Assembly: GCF_020859565.1 (NCBI RefSeq)
Contig: NZ_JAJHUO010000020.1
Coordinates: 1-64,000, forward strand
DNA: 64,000 bases
Origin: Saccharothrix luteola
GTDB lineage: Bacteria; Actinomycetota; Actinomycetes; Mycobacteriales; Pseudonocardiaceae
Direction: 5' to 3'
Below, one piece after another: positions 1 to 8,675 of the stretch (its first letter is position 1; each line of letters opens with the position of its first letter). A program made the translations under genes and the position numbers. The notes beneath the pieces are model-generated. The model did not search any database. It saw only the letters and a program-made list of their open reading frames with translations, and was not told the origin of the DNA.

Positions 1-7
1 GTAGACT

Positions 8-92
8 GGTAACGCAACGGCTCCGCTCCTGGTCAGACGTCTTCTGTGAGAGGAAAACGATCTTAACCAGGCGGGGCCGTTGCGCTGTCACC
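8..92. other. Imperfect hairpin of unknown role at the window edge
   Basis: Bases 14-33 and 66-83 are complementary with one mismatch and one bulge (arm GCAACGGCTCCGC at 14-26 against GCGGGGCCGTTGC at 71-83, then CCTGGT against ACCAGG), leaving a loop of about 32 nt. No convincing coding frame crosses it. It may be a small RNA, a terminator of a gene to the left of the window, or a chance structure. Only the pairing is seen; no function can be assigned. Confidence 0.3.
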
Positions 93-104
93 AGCGATCA
101 AGAG

Positions 105-240
105 TTCTGAATAACGCTCCTACGTTCAGGACCCCCGAATTCAACACTCAGAACGCGAGGGGCTCGGCCAGGTCTGTTCTGAGCGTTGAATTCGGGGGTC
201 CTGAGTGTTCGACACGCGGGCGCTGGAGGTTCGACACGCG
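105..240. repeat. Composite intergenic repeat with a 29-bp inverted repeat
   Basis: Two arms of 29 nt, 126-154 and 176-204, are reverse complements with one mismatch and enclose a 21-nt loop. Each arm carries CGAATTCAAC followed by (A/G)CTCAGAAC. A TCCTACGTTC block precedes the left arm, and GTTCGACACGCG occurs at 207 and again at 229, exactly 22 nt apart. The same words and the same 22-nt spacing make up the arrays at 9247 and 11483. It lies at the 3' end of the kinase gene, so it could act as a terminator. Its origin is unknown. Confidence 0.65.
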
Positions 241-246
241 CGGGGG

Positions 247-1179
247 TTAGGTGGGGCGGGGGGCGGAGTCGCCCAGGATCTTCACGGCGGCGAGCCAGGC
301 CGCGCCGGCGGCGCCCTCGGTGGCGACGGTGACGGGGGCCGAGGTGCGCGTGGTCAGTTCGCGCTTGAGGCGGGAGCCCAGGGGCTGGGCGTGGACCAGG
401 CTGCCCATCAGCACGATCGGCGAGCGGTCGTCGGTGGGGCGGGCGGCCTCGGCCAGGTCGGCCAGGGTCTGCACGGCGGCGGTGATGATCCGGTCGGCTG
501 ACGGGGCCGTGGCGTGCGCCGTCACGAGGGGCGCGTAGGTCGCCAGCGCGATCGGCGCGGCGTTGTTGGCCACCGTGATCAACCGCCGCCACTGGTCACG
601 CCGGGGCACGTCGGGGATGTCCGCACGCGCCAGCACGGCGGTGGTCAGGTCGTCCGACCCGTCCCGCTCCAACGCCACCAGGGTCGCCCGCACCGCCTCA
701 CGCCCCAGCCAGAACGCCGAACCCTCGTCACCCAGCAGCCAGCCGTACCCGCCGGCCGTCGACACCAGCTCGTGGTGCTCGATCCGGGCCGCGATCGACC
801 CCGTCCCCGCCACCAGCACGGTCCCGTCGGGCGACGCCGACCCCGTCGCGAACGCCGCCTCGCAGTCCGTGATCACCCGCATCGGGCACCGCAGCCCGGC
901 CCCGGCCCACGCCGCCTCGAACAACGCCGCCACCGCCGGATCGCTGAGCAGCTTGCTCGACCCGGCCATGCCGAGCACGCCCGACTCGACCTTCGCCGGG
1001 TCCAACCCCTCCAACGCCGCCGTCAACGCCTGCCGCACGTGCGTGGCGGCCGTCTCCGGCGGGTGCGAGTTGGGGTTCGCGCCGCCGGCCACCCCGGCGC
1101 CCAACCGGGCGCCGTCCAGGTCGAGCACCAACGCCCGAGTGCTCGTGCCGCCCGCGTCCAGACCCACTACGAAACCCAT
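247..1179 (-). CDS. N-acetylglucosamine kinase, BadF/BadG family
   Basis: A 310-residue sugar kinase of the ASKHA fold. The N-terminus carries the phosphate-1 motif GLDAGGTSTRA and residues near 100-115 give the phosphate-2 and adenosine region (VAGTGSIA is seen about a third of the way in). The family phosphorylates GlcNAc, glucosamine or related sugars with ATP. The ATG at 1179 is chosen because an in-frame extension to 1299 would run through the terminator of the upstream gene. NagA, GH3 and GH20 hexosaminidases and DasR nearby make GlcNAc the likely substrate, which is inference. No dre site is visible directly upstream. Confidence 0.85.
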   Translation of the reverse strand: MGFVVGLDAGGTSTRALVLDLDGARLGAGVAGGANPNSHPPETAATHVRQALTAALEGLDPAKVESGVLGMAGSSKLLSDPAVAALFEAAWAGAGLRCPMRVITDCEAAFATGSASPDGTVLVAGTGSIAARIEHHELVSTAGGYGWLLGDEGSAFWLGREAVRATLVALERDGSDDLTTAVLARADIPDVPRRDQWRRLITVANNAAPIALATYAPLVTAHATAPSADRIITAAVQTLADLAEAARPTDDRSPIVLMGSLVHAQPLGSRLKRELTTRTSAPVTVATEGAAGAAWLAAVKILGDSAPRPT

Positions 1180-1205
1180 TCGCCCGAGTATGCCCAGCAC
1201 GAACG

Positions 1206-1240
1206 AGGTCCGGCACACCCAACCGGGTTGTGCCGGACCT
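1206..1240 (-). terminator. Rho-independent-like terminator of the subtilase gene
   Basis: A perfect 12-bp stem (AGGTCCGGCACA at 1206-1217 with its complement at 1229-1240) and an 11-nt loop lies between the stop of the subtilase gene and the start of the kinase gene, both on the minus strand. There is no clear U tract, which is usual in high-GC actinobacteria. Confidence 0.65.
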
Positions 1241-1267
1241 GCCTCTCGGTAACAGCCGCGACACGCG

Positions 1268-4200
1268 TCAGCCGACCGCGAGCACCTGCGCGCGGTCACC
1301 CGAAGCGTTGTGGTGGTGCAGGAGGAGCAGGCTGCCGCCGGACTCGCCCCGCCGCACCCGCAGCACCGCGCCCGGCTCCGCCACGAACGACACCCCGCCC
1401 TCGACCCCGAGCCCCGGCCGCAGCGGGTCGAACGCCATCGGCGTGTCGATCCGGTCCACGAACCCGTCCGCGTTGCCGGGCGCCGGGTAGTGCCCGGACA
1501 TCACGACCGTGTAGGTCAACGGCGCGCTGCCGGCCGCCGGGTCGATGCCCAACGCGGCCAACGCCACCGGCAGCACCACCACGTCGCTGTCCATGAGGTT
1601 GGTGTCCACGTCGCCGTACTGGCCGTTGAGCGGCTGCTCGTCCACCACCTCGCCGTCCGCCTCACGCACGGTCCGCGCCAGCCACACGTCCGCCGTCACG
1701 ACCTCGCCCACGCTCGGCTTCACCGCGCTGACGGTGTAGTCGTGCGCACCGTCGCCGTTGGTGTCGATCCGGATCCCCGGGTTGGCGGCGATGCCGAGCG
1801 TCACCCAGTTCCGCCAGGTCACGACCCCGAATGCCAGCATCCCGTCACCGACACCCGCCCCGACGTACCGCAGGTCACCGCCCTTGGCCGACCCGTTGAC
1901 CGCGCAGTCGGCCTGCATCCCGTCCACGCAGTCGGGCAACTCCGGGCTTGAGCCCTGCAACGCGAACGCGCTCACCAACGACCGGTAGGCCTCGTCTCCC
2001 TCGCCCTGGTCCAGCGCACGTCCGCCCAGCTCCACCGCGCCGTCACCGCGGTCGACCGCCTCCACGTCCGCGACCGGCTTGGGCGCCGCGTACACCGGTA
2101 CCCGGAGCGTGCGGTCGCCCGACCGCACGAGCAGCCGGCCGGACGCCTCCGCCAGGAACTGCCGCGCCACGTCCGCCTGCACCTTCTCGATCGTCGGGTC
2201 GGCCACCTTCCGCAGCTCCTCGGGCGTCACGGTCAGCGTCACGTCGACCGACGCGGTCCCGCCCGGCGGCACGACGAGCACCGGCGGCCACACCTCGAAC
2301 GTCGCGCCCGGCACGGTGGTCGCGGCCTGGTACGACACCCGCGCCGTGCGCGTCGACGCCGACTTGTTCACCACTTCCACCGTCTTGCTCACCTCCACCG
2401 GCGCCGCCGCCTCGACCGGCCCGAACGACACGCCCACCGTGCCGGGGTCGTCCGCGACCATGGCCAGCAGGTCGACGCCGACCGCGTCCAGCGCGTCCAC
2501 CCGCCCCGCGCCGACCCGCATCGGCGCCTCGGGCGTGCCGGTGGTGTGGTCGTCGCCGTCGGTCACGTCACCGGTCGCGGTGTTCATGATCGCCGCCTTG
2601 ACCTCCTCGACCGTCCACTCCGGACGGGCCTCGCGCACCAGCGCGGCGATGCCCGCCACGTGCGGCGCGGCCATGGACGTGCCGCCCATGCTCACCGCTT
2701 CGGCCCCCGTGCCGACCGACGCGGACAGGATCGTGTCACCGGGCGCGGCCACGTCCGGCTTGGCCGCCGCGGCACCGCGCGACCCGCGCGAGGACGACGG
2801 CGTGATCGTGTCGGCCAGGGTCGGCGTCATCGTCGGCACGGCGTTGCGCAGCGAGCCGAGCATCCGCACCTGGAGCGTGCCGTCGGCCAACGCGGGCCGC
2901 ACGGCGTCGGTCGCCGCACGGGTGAACTGGAACGCCGGGATGCCCGCGTTGCCCGCGATGGCCGCCTTGAAATGCGCGCTGGTGGCGGTGAGCAGCACGC
3001 CCTCCGCGCCCGCCGCCTCGGCGTGGTCGGTCCGCGCGGCCGAGCCGCACTCGCGCGTCGCGTCGTCCTCGTCCCACTCCAGCCACACGAACCTGCCGGC
3101 CAGGTCCTCGGCGATCGGGGCGCAGCCGTCGAGGTTCTCCGGGTCGGACACCGGCACGACGGGCAGCGTCACGTCCAGCGCGGCGTACCCGGTGTAGCTC
3201 TTGCTGTACTGCCCGGCCTGGTTCACGCCACCCACCTCGACCCCGTCGAGCAGCGCGAACGCGTCCCGCGTGTTGGCCACCGCCAGCGCCTCGGGCGTGT
3301 TCCCGGGCGAGCCGCCGACGTCGTAGAGGTCGCCGCCGTTGCCCGCCGCCGCGACCACCACCACGCCGTGCTCGACGACCTTGCGCACGAACAGGCTGTC
3401 CGGGTCGTCCTGGCCGGCGAAGTCGCCGCCCAGCGACAGGTTGACCACGTCGAGGTGGTCGCCGAAGTCGCCGTCGCCGTTCGGGTCGAGCGACCAGTCG
3501 AGGGCCTGCCCGACCAGCTCGGTCGCGCCCGTGCAGCCGAACACCTTCAGCGCGTACAGCGACGCCTTCGGCGCGGTGCCGGGTCCGATCCTCATACCGG
3601 CCACCGCCTCGGGCGTCAACGTCGAGTAGTCGCCACCGAACGGCGTGCCGTCCGCGTTCTCGCCGTACCCGGCGGCGGTGCCCGCGACGTGCGTGCCGTG
3701 GCTCTGGCAGTCCAGGGGGTTCGGGTCGGGCGCGGGCACCGCCTGCTCCGGCTTCGACGAGTCGTAGGCGTCGCCCGCGAAGTCGTGGCCGCCGACGACC
3801 TTCGCGGTCGGCGTCCACGGCGCGGTGCGGTCGACGGCCTCGTAGGCGGCGGTGGTGCCGGGGCCGCCGAAGTCGGCGTGCGTGTAGTCGATGCCGGTGT
3901 CGATGACGCCGATGCGCAGGCCCTCGCCGTACCGGCCGGTGTCCCGCCACACCCGCGCGGCCCGCGTCAGCTCGACCGCGCCCGCGTTGCGCACCGACTT
4001 CGGCACGGTCAGCCGCACGGACTCGACCTCGGGCAACGCGGTCAGCCCCCGCAGGCTCGCGGCGTCGGCGGAGACCACGACGCCCGGCACCGCGTTGCGC
4101 GTCTTGGCGATCTCCCGGGTGGCGGCGTCCTGGCCGCGCAACGCGGTCAGCACCCGGTCGGCCTGCACGTCGACGTGCTGCCGGGCGGCCCGTGCGGCTG

Positions 4201-4468
4201 CCGCGGGGTCGTGCCCGCCGCGCGCCTTCTCGTCGCCGTACGCCCGGGCGGCCGGGGCCGTGGTCAGCTCGACGAACGCGGTGACCGGCCCGGTGGCGCG
4301 GGCGAGCGCCGCGCCGACCCGCTCGGACGACCCGCCGCCCGCGTGGTCGGCGCGGTTCGGCGGCAGCGGTCTGGCCGTCGGATCGGCTCCCGAGGCGCTG
4401 CCGACGAGGAGCGTGCCGAGCAGTGCGGCGGTGGCGGCGGACGCCCACACCACGCGGTGGAGTTTCAT
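1268..4468 (-). CDS. Secreted S8 family serine protease (subtilase)
   Basis: A 1066-residue subtilase. Residues 1-28 form a signal peptide ending near GSASGA, followed by an I9-like propeptide (about 60-160). The catalytic triad is visible: Asp190 in GVIDTGID, His257 in SHGTHVAG and Ser598 in GGTSMAAPHVAG. The long gap between His and Ser holds a protease-associated (PA) domain around 430-530. Beyond about 660 there are Fn3-like and beta-sandwich domains, so the enzyme is large and multi-domain. It is expected to act outside the cell on proteins. It is transcribed away from the fucose operon, and a hairpin follows its stop. Confidence 0.93.
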   Translation of the reverse strand: MKLHRVVWASAATAALLGTLLVGSASGADPTARPLPPNRADHAGGGSSERVGAALARATGPVTAFVELTTAPAARAYGDEKARGGHDPAAAARAARQHVDVQADRVLTALRGQDAATREIAKTRNAVPGVVVSADAASLRGLTALPEVESVRLTVPKSVRNAGAVELTRAARVWRDTGRYGEGLRIGVIDTGIDYTHADFGGPGTTAAYEAVDRTAPWTPTAKVVGGHDFAGDAYDSSKPEQAVPAPDPNPLDCQSHGTHVAGTAAGYGENADGTPFGGDYSTLTPEAVAGMRIGPGTAPKASLYALKVFGCTGATELVGQALDWSLDPNGDGDFGDHLDVVNLSLGGDFAGQDDPDSLFVRKVVEHGVVVVAAAGNGGDLYDVGGSPGNTPEALAVANTRDAFALLDGVEVGGVNQAGQYSKSYTGYAALDVTLPVVPVSDPENLDGCAPIAEDLAGRFVWLEWDEDDATRECGSAARTDHAEAAGAEGVLLTATSAHFKAAIAGNAGIPAFQFTRAATDAVRPALADGTLQVRMLGSLRNAVPTMTPTLADTITPSSSRGSRGAAAAKPDVAAPGDTILSASVGTGAEAVSMGGTSMAAPHVAGIAALVREARPEWTVEEVKAAIMNTATGDVTDGDDHTTGTPEAPMRVGAGRVDALDAVGVDLLAMVADDPGTVGVSFGPVEAAAPVEVSKTVEVVNKSASTRTARVSYQAATTVPGATFEVWPPVLVVPPGGTASVDVTLTVTPEELRKVADPTIEKVQADVARQFLAEASGRLLVRSGDRTLRVPVYAAPKPVADVEAVDRGDGAVELGGRALDQGEGDEAYRSLVSAFALQGSSPELPDCVDGMQADCAVNGSAKGGDLRYVGAGVGDGMLAFGVVTWRNWVTLGIAANPGIRIDTNGDGAHDYTVSAVKPSVGEVVTADVWLARTVREADGEVVDEQPLNGQYGDVDTNLMDSDVVVLPVALAALGIDPAAGSAPLTYTVVMSGHYPAPGNADGFVDRIDTPMAFDPLRPGLGVEGGVSFVAEPGAVLRVRRGESGGSLLLLHHHNASGDRAQVLAVG

Positions 4469-4542
4469 CGCGACCCTTCGTAACCGGGATTCATCGGACC
4501 ACTAACCGGACACCCTCTAGACGGAGGCGCTGGAGAGCGCTA

Positions 4543-4556
4543 TACATCCGATCTGT
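4543..4556. promoter_or_regulatory. Candidate operator of the fucose operon
   Basis: TACATCCGATCTGT sits 27 bases before the first gene of the sugar-acid operon. A related word, AGACATCCGAGGTCT on the minus strand (10066-10080), precedes the FadR-type regulator. Shared ACATCCGA cores and partial dyad symmetry suggest both bind the same GntR/FadR protein. This is inference from two sites. Confidence 0.4.
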
Positions 4557-4582
4557 CGACCGGCTTTCGAGGAGGACCTGCC

Positions 4583-5437
4583 GTGCAGTTGCTGCGCCTG
4601 GGACCGTTGGGCTCCGAACGACCCGCCGTCCGCGCCGACGACGGCGTCACGTACGACCTGACACCGGTGGCCGACGACGTGACCGGGGCGTTCCTGGCCG
4701 ACGACGGCATCGCCCGCACGCGGGCCGCGCTCGCCGCGGGCGAACTCCACCCGATCGTGGCCGACGGCGTGCGGATCGGGCCGCCCGTCGCGGGCGTCGG
4801 CAAGCTCGTCTGCATCGGCCTCAACTACCGCGACCACGCGGAGGAGACCGGCGCGCCGATCCCGGCCGAGCCGGTGATGTTCCTCAAGACGCCGGACACG
4901 ATCGTCGGCCCGAACGACGAGGTGCTGGTGCCGCGCCGTTCGGTGAAGACGGACTGGGAGGTCGAGCTGGCCGTGGTCATCGGCCGCGAGGCCCGGTACC
5001 TCGAGTCCGCCGAGGAGGCCCTGACCTGCGTCGCCGGGTACGCGCTGTCCCACGACGTCAGCGAGCGCGAGTTCCAGCTCGAACGCGGCGGCCAGTGGGA
5101 CAAGGGCAAGAACTGCGAGACGTTCAACCCGCTCGGCCCCTTCCTCGTGCCCGCGGACGAGGTCGGCGACCCGCAGGCGCTCGGCATGCGGCTGTGGGTC
5201 AACGGCGTGCCGCGGCAGGACTCGTCCACCAAGAACATGATCTTCCCGGTGGCCGAGCTGGTCCGCTACCTGAGCTGGTTCCTCGTCCTCCGACCGGGTG
5301 ACGTCATCAACACCGGCACGCCGGCGGGCGTGGCGCTCGGCCACCCGGAGCCGAAGCCGTACCTGCGGGCGGGCGACGTGGTGGAGCTGGAGATCGACGG
5401 TCTAGGCAGGCAGCGGCAGACGCTCGGGCAGGCGTGA
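4583..5437 (+). CDS. Fumarylacetoacetate hydrolase family protein (sugar-acid diketo hydrolase)
   Basis: A 284-residue FAH-fold protein. The core begins after about residue 70 with VGKLVCIGLNYRDHAEE, followed by metal-binding acidic residues in the EVELAVVIG segment and the C-terminal TGTPAGVALG motif. In non-phosphorylative L-fucose degradation this family hydrolyses 2,4-diketo-3-deoxy-L-fuconate to pyruvate and lactate, and the dehydratase and SDR that would make that substrate follow directly. A strong GAGGAGG site precedes the ATG. The family also includes acylpyruvases and lyases, so the exact substrate rests on context. Confidence 0.85.
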   Translation: MQLLRLGPLGSERPAVRADDGVTYDLTPVADDVTGAFLADDGIARTRAALAAGELHPIVADGVRIGPPVAGVGKLVCIGLNYRDHAEETGAPIPAEPVMFLKTPDTIVGPNDEVLVPRRSVKTDWEVELAVVIGREARYLESAEEALTCVAGYALSHDVSEREFQLERGGQWDKGKNCETFNPLGPFLVPADEVGDPQALGMRLWVNGVPRQDSSTKNMIFPVAELVRYLSWFLVLRPGDVINTGTPAGVALGHPEPKPYLRAGDVVELEIDGLGRQRQTLGQA

Positions 5438-5438
5438 G

Positions 5439-6758
5439 GTGACCACGGTGGCGGATCGGATCGTCGCGCTGGACGTGCTGGACATCCGGTTCCCGACCTC
5501 GCGGGAGCTGGACGGGTCGGACGCGATGAACCCCGACCCCGACTACTCCGCCGCGTACGTCGTGCTGCGCACGTCGGGCGGCCCGGAGGGCTACGGGCTG
5601 GCGTTCACCATCGGCCGCGGCAACGACGTGCAGGCCGCCGCGATCCGGTCGTTGGCGCACCACGTGGTCGGCCTGCCCGTGCCGGAGACCGCCGCCGACC
5701 TGGCCGCGTTGTCCGCGGCGCTGGTCGGCGACTCGCAGCTGCGGTGGCTCGGCCCGGAGAAGGGCGTCGCGCACATGGCGCTCGGGGCGGTGGTCAACGC
5801 AGCGTGGGACCTCGCGTCACGGCGCGCGGGCCTGCCGCTGTGGCGGTTCCTGTCGGGCATGACGCCGGAGGAGATCGTCGGCCTGGTCGACTTCCGGTAC
5901 CTGTCCGACGTGCTCACGCCCGACGAGGCGCTCGAGATCCTGCGCCGCGCGGAGCCGGGACGTGCCGAGCGGGCGGAAGCGCTGGCCAGGGACGGCTACC
6001 CGGCCTACACGACGTCGCCGGGCTGGCTCGGGTACACCGACGACAAGCTGGCGGGCCTGGCGCGGCAGGCGTTGGCCGACGGCTTCGACATGATCAAGCT
6101 GAAGGTCGGCGGCAGCCTGGACGACGACGTGCGGCGGATGAAGCTGGCCCGCGAGGTCGTCGGCCCGGACGTGCGCATCGCCGTGGACGCCAACCAGCGG
6201 TGGGACGTCGGCACGGCCATCGCGTGGATGCGCGAGCTGGCGCCGTTCGACCCGTACTGGATCGAGGAGCCCACCTCCCCGGACGACGTGCTGGCGCACG
6301 GCGCGATCGCCAGGGCGTTGAGCCCGATCAGGGTCGCCACCGGCGAGCACGTGCAGAACCGGGTCGTGTTCAAGCAGCTGCTCCAGACCGACGCGATCGC
6401 CGTGCTGCAGCTGGACGCGTGCCGGGTTGGTGGCGTGAACGAGAACGTGGCGATCCTGCTGCTGGCGGCGAAGTTCGGCGTGCCGGTGTGCCCGCACGCG
6501 GGCGGCGTCGGCCTGTGCGAGCTGGTCAGGCACCTGGCGATGGTCGACTTCGTGGCGGTCTCCGGCACCGTCGACGGCCGCGTCCTCGAGTGGGTCGACC
6601 ACCTGCACGAGCACTTCACCGACCCCGCGGTGGTGCGCGGCGGCCGGTACGTCGCGCCCACCGAGCCGGGTTTCTCGGCCCGGCTGCGGGAGCGGACCCT
6701 GACCGACTACCGGTACCCCGACGGTCCGGTGTGGACCGAGGCGCAGGAGGAGCGGTGA
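5439..6758 (+). CDS. L-fuconate dehydratase (enolase superfamily)
   Basis: A 439-residue mandelate racemase/enolase superfamily protein close in length and N-terminus to L-fuconate dehydratases (early IRFPTSRELDGSDAMNPDPD). Seen are the KLKVGG catalytic lysine motif near residue 220, the VDANQRWD and EEPTSPDD metal ligands, and HAGGVGLCE near 350 with the acid-base His. It would dehydrate L-fuconate to 2-keto-3-deoxy-L-fuconate. The GTG start lies one base after the previous stop, and its own stop overlaps the next start, so the four-gene operon is translationally coupled. Recognition is strong; specificity for fuconate over other sugar acids is family-based. Confidence 0.9.
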   Translation: MTTVADRIVALDVLDIRFPTSRELDGSDAMNPDPDYSAAYVVLRTSGGPEGYGLAFTIGRGNDVQAAAIRSLAHHVVGLPVPETAADLAALSAALVGDSQLRWLGPEKGVAHMALGAVVNAAWDLASRRAGLPLWRFLSGMTPEEIVGLVDFRYLSDVLTPDEALEILRRAEPGRAERAEALARDGYPAYTTSPGWLGYTDDKLAGLARQALADGFDMIKLKVGGSLDDDVRRMKLAREVVGPDVRIAVDANQRWDVGTAIAWMRELAPFDPYWIEEPTSPDDVLAHGAIARALSPIRVATGEHVQNRVVFKQLLQTDAIAVLQLDACRVGGVNENVAILLLAAKFGVPVCPHAGGVGLCELVRHLAMVDFVAVSGTVDGRVLEWVDHLHEHFTDPAVVRGGRYVAPTEPGFSARLRERTLTDYRYPDGPVWTEAQEER

Positions 6759-7504
6759 GCGAGTTCGAAGGGCTGGTCGCGGTGGTGACCGGCGGCGCGT
6801 CGGGCATCGGCCTGGCCACCGCGCGGCTGCTGGCCGCCCGTGGCGCGACCGCGGTGGCGTTGGACCTGAACCCGCAGGTCGACCTCCCGCTGCACGGGAT
6901 CAGGATGGACGTCGCCGACGACGCGTCGGTGCGCGCCGCGGTCGACGAGGTGGTCGAGCGGTTCGGCCGGCTCGACGTCGTGGTGAACAACGCGGGCGTC
7001 GGGGCGCAGGGCGACGTGACGGCGAACCCGGACGACGAGTGGCTCCGGGTGCTGGACGTGAACGTGGTCGGCATGGCCCGGGTCGCCCGCGCCGCGCTGC
7101 CGCACCTGCGGAAGTCGCCGGCCGCGGCGATCGTGAACACCGGGTCGATCGCGGCGTGGGCCGGTCTGCCGCAGCGCGCGCTGTACTCGGCGAGCAAGGG
7201 CGCGGTGCACGCGTTGACGCTGGCCATGGCCGCGGACTACGTGCGCGAGGGCATCCGCGTGAACGCGGTGGCCCCCGGCACGGCGGACACCCCGTGGGTG
7301 GGCCGACTGCTCGACTCGGCGCCGGACCCGGCCGCCGAGCGGGCCGCGCTGGAGGCCAGGCAGCCGCACGGGCGGCTGGTCTCGGCGGAGGAGGTCGCGG
7401 GCGCCATCGCCTACCTGGCCGGTCCGCTCTCCGGTTCCACCGCCGGCACCGTCCTCGCGGTCGACGGCGGCATGCACGGTCTGCGGTTGCGCCCGAAACC
7501 CTGA
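6755..7504 (+). CDS. SDR family oxidoreductase (2-keto-3-deoxy-L-fuconate dehydrogenase candidate)
   Basis: A 249-residue classical short-chain dehydrogenase. It shows the nucleotide motif TGGASGIG near residue 13, NNAG at about 77 and the catalytic Ser with YSASKG. The GTG start overlaps the TGA of the dehydratase gene. By position it should oxidise 2-keto-3-deoxy-L-fuconate to the 2,4-diketo acid, which the FAH-family enzyme then cleaves. NAD dependence is likely from Asp in ALDLN after beta strand 2. The substrate is inferred from the operon. Confidence 0.88.
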   Translation: MSEFEGLVAVVTGGASGIGLATARLLAARGATAVALDLNPQVDLPLHGIRMDVADDASVRAAVDEVVERFGRLDVVVNNAGVGAQGDVTANPDDEWLRVLDVNVVGMARVARAALPHLRKSPAAAIVNTGSIAAWAGLPQRALYSASKGAVHALTLAMAADYVREGIRVNAVAPGTADTPWVGRLLDSAPDPAAERAALEARQPHGRLVSAEEVAGAIAYLAGPLSGSTAGTVLAVDGGMHGLRLRPKP

Positions 7505-7520
7505 GCGGATTGAAGGGACC

Positions 7521-7616
7521 ATGACGCGTCTCGGCATCACCATCGTCGCGGTGCGCCTCACTGCTTGCGGCTCGGTCGGAGGAGGCCGCTTCGTCACGGG
7601 GAAGGTGCAGGAGTGA
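7521..7616 (+). pseudogene. Remnant of a lipoprotein (sugar-binding protein) gene start
   Basis: A 31-codon frame opens with ATG five bases after GAAGGGA, a good ribosome site. It encodes a short hydrophobic run and the lipobox-like LTACG followed by glycines, then stops at TGA overlapping the GTG of the next gene. This is exactly how an ABC solute-binding lipoprotein begins, and such a gene is expected at this place in a sugar operon. The body of the gene is absent, so I read it as a deletion scar. It could instead be a tiny coupled leader peptide. Confidence 0.45.
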
Positions 7617-8539
7617 TCCCTCTGTCCCCCTTGGGGTTCGGCGGCGGTCCGATCGGCAACCTGTACGCGGAGGTGTCCGATGTGGACGCCTTCGGCGCGT
7701 TGGAGGCCGCCTGGGACGCCGGTGTCCGGTACTTCGACACCGCGCCGCACTACGGGCTCGGGTTGTCGGAGCGGCGGATCGGCGCGTTCCTGGCGGGTCG
7801 GCCGCGTGACTCGTTCGTCGTCTCCACGAAGGTCGGCCGGGTGTTGGAGCCGGGGTTCGGCGACGGTGACGACATGGCGAACGGGTTCGCGGTGCCCGCG
7901 ACGGCGTGGCGGCGGTGGGACTTCAGCGCGGACGGCGTGCGGCGGTCGTTGGAGTCCTCTTTGGACCGACTGGGGCTGGACCGGGTCGACGTGGTGTACG
8001 TGCACGACCCGGATGCGCACGGGGAGCAGGCGCTCTCGGAGGCCGTGCCCGCGTTGCTGGCGCTGCGCGCGGAAGGCGTCGTCGGTGCGGTCGGCGTGGG
8101 GATGAACCAGTGGGAGATGCCCGCGCGGTTCGTCCGGGAGACCGACGTGGACGTGGTGCTGCTGGCCGGGCGGTACACCGTGCTGGAGCAGGGCGGTGCG
8201 GCGTTGCTCGACCTGTGCGCGGCGCGTGGCGTGTCGGTGGTGGCGGCGGGGGTGTTCAACTCCGGGCTGCTGGCCCGGCCCGACGTCGGCTCGACGTACG
8301 ACTACCGGGCCGCGCCGGAGTCGTTGGTGCGGCGTGCCCGGCGGATCGCCGCGGTCTGCGCGCGGCACGGCGTGACGTTGCCGCAGGCGGCGGTGTCGTT
8401 CCCGTTCCGGCACCCGGCGGTGGTGTCGGTGCTGTTGGGCGTCCGGACGGCGGCGGAGATGCGGGCCGCGGTCTTCTCCTCGCCGGTGCCGGACGCTTTG
8501 TGGGACGACCTGCGCGAGGAGGGCCTGCTGGCGGCGTGA
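7613..8539 (+). CDS. Aldo/keto reductase (L-fucose dehydrogenase candidate)
   Basis: A 308-residue AKR. Visible are the N-terminal GFGGGPIGN, the catalytic Asp and Tyr in YFDTAPHYG, the catalytic Lys in STKVG and the His in VYVHDPD. The sequence resembles D-threo-aldose 1-dehydrogenase/L-fucose dehydrogenase members, which oxidise L-fucose to the lactone with NAD(P). The GTG at 7613 is chosen because GGAAGG lies ahead and it overlaps the previous small frame. No lactonase gene follows, so that step is missing here or done elsewhere. Confidence 0.88.
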   Translation: MIPLSPLGFGGGPIGNLYAEVSDVDAFGALEAAWDAGVRYFDTAPHYGLGLSERRIGAFLAGRPRDSFVVSTKVGRVLEPGFGDGDDMANGFAVPATAWRRWDFSADGVRRSLESSLDRLGLDRVDVVYVHDPDAHGEQALSEAVPALLALRAEGVVGAVGVGMNQWEMPARFVRETDVDVVLLAGRYTVLEQGGAALLDLCAARGVSVVAAGVFNSGLLARPDVGSTYDYRAAPESLVRRARRIAAVCARHGVTLPQAAVSFPFRHPAVVSVLLGVRTAAEMRAAVFSSPVPDALWDDLREEGLLAA

Positions 8540-8675
8540 TCCTTTCCGGTGCGGTGGCTCGGGTGTACGGTGTTGCGCGGTAAGAGCAAACCCTGGTCAG
8601 CGCCAGGTTGGTGGTTGGAGCGTGCTGGCCGTCCCGCGCGTGCGCGGGTACGGACACCGTGAGGAACAACCACAC

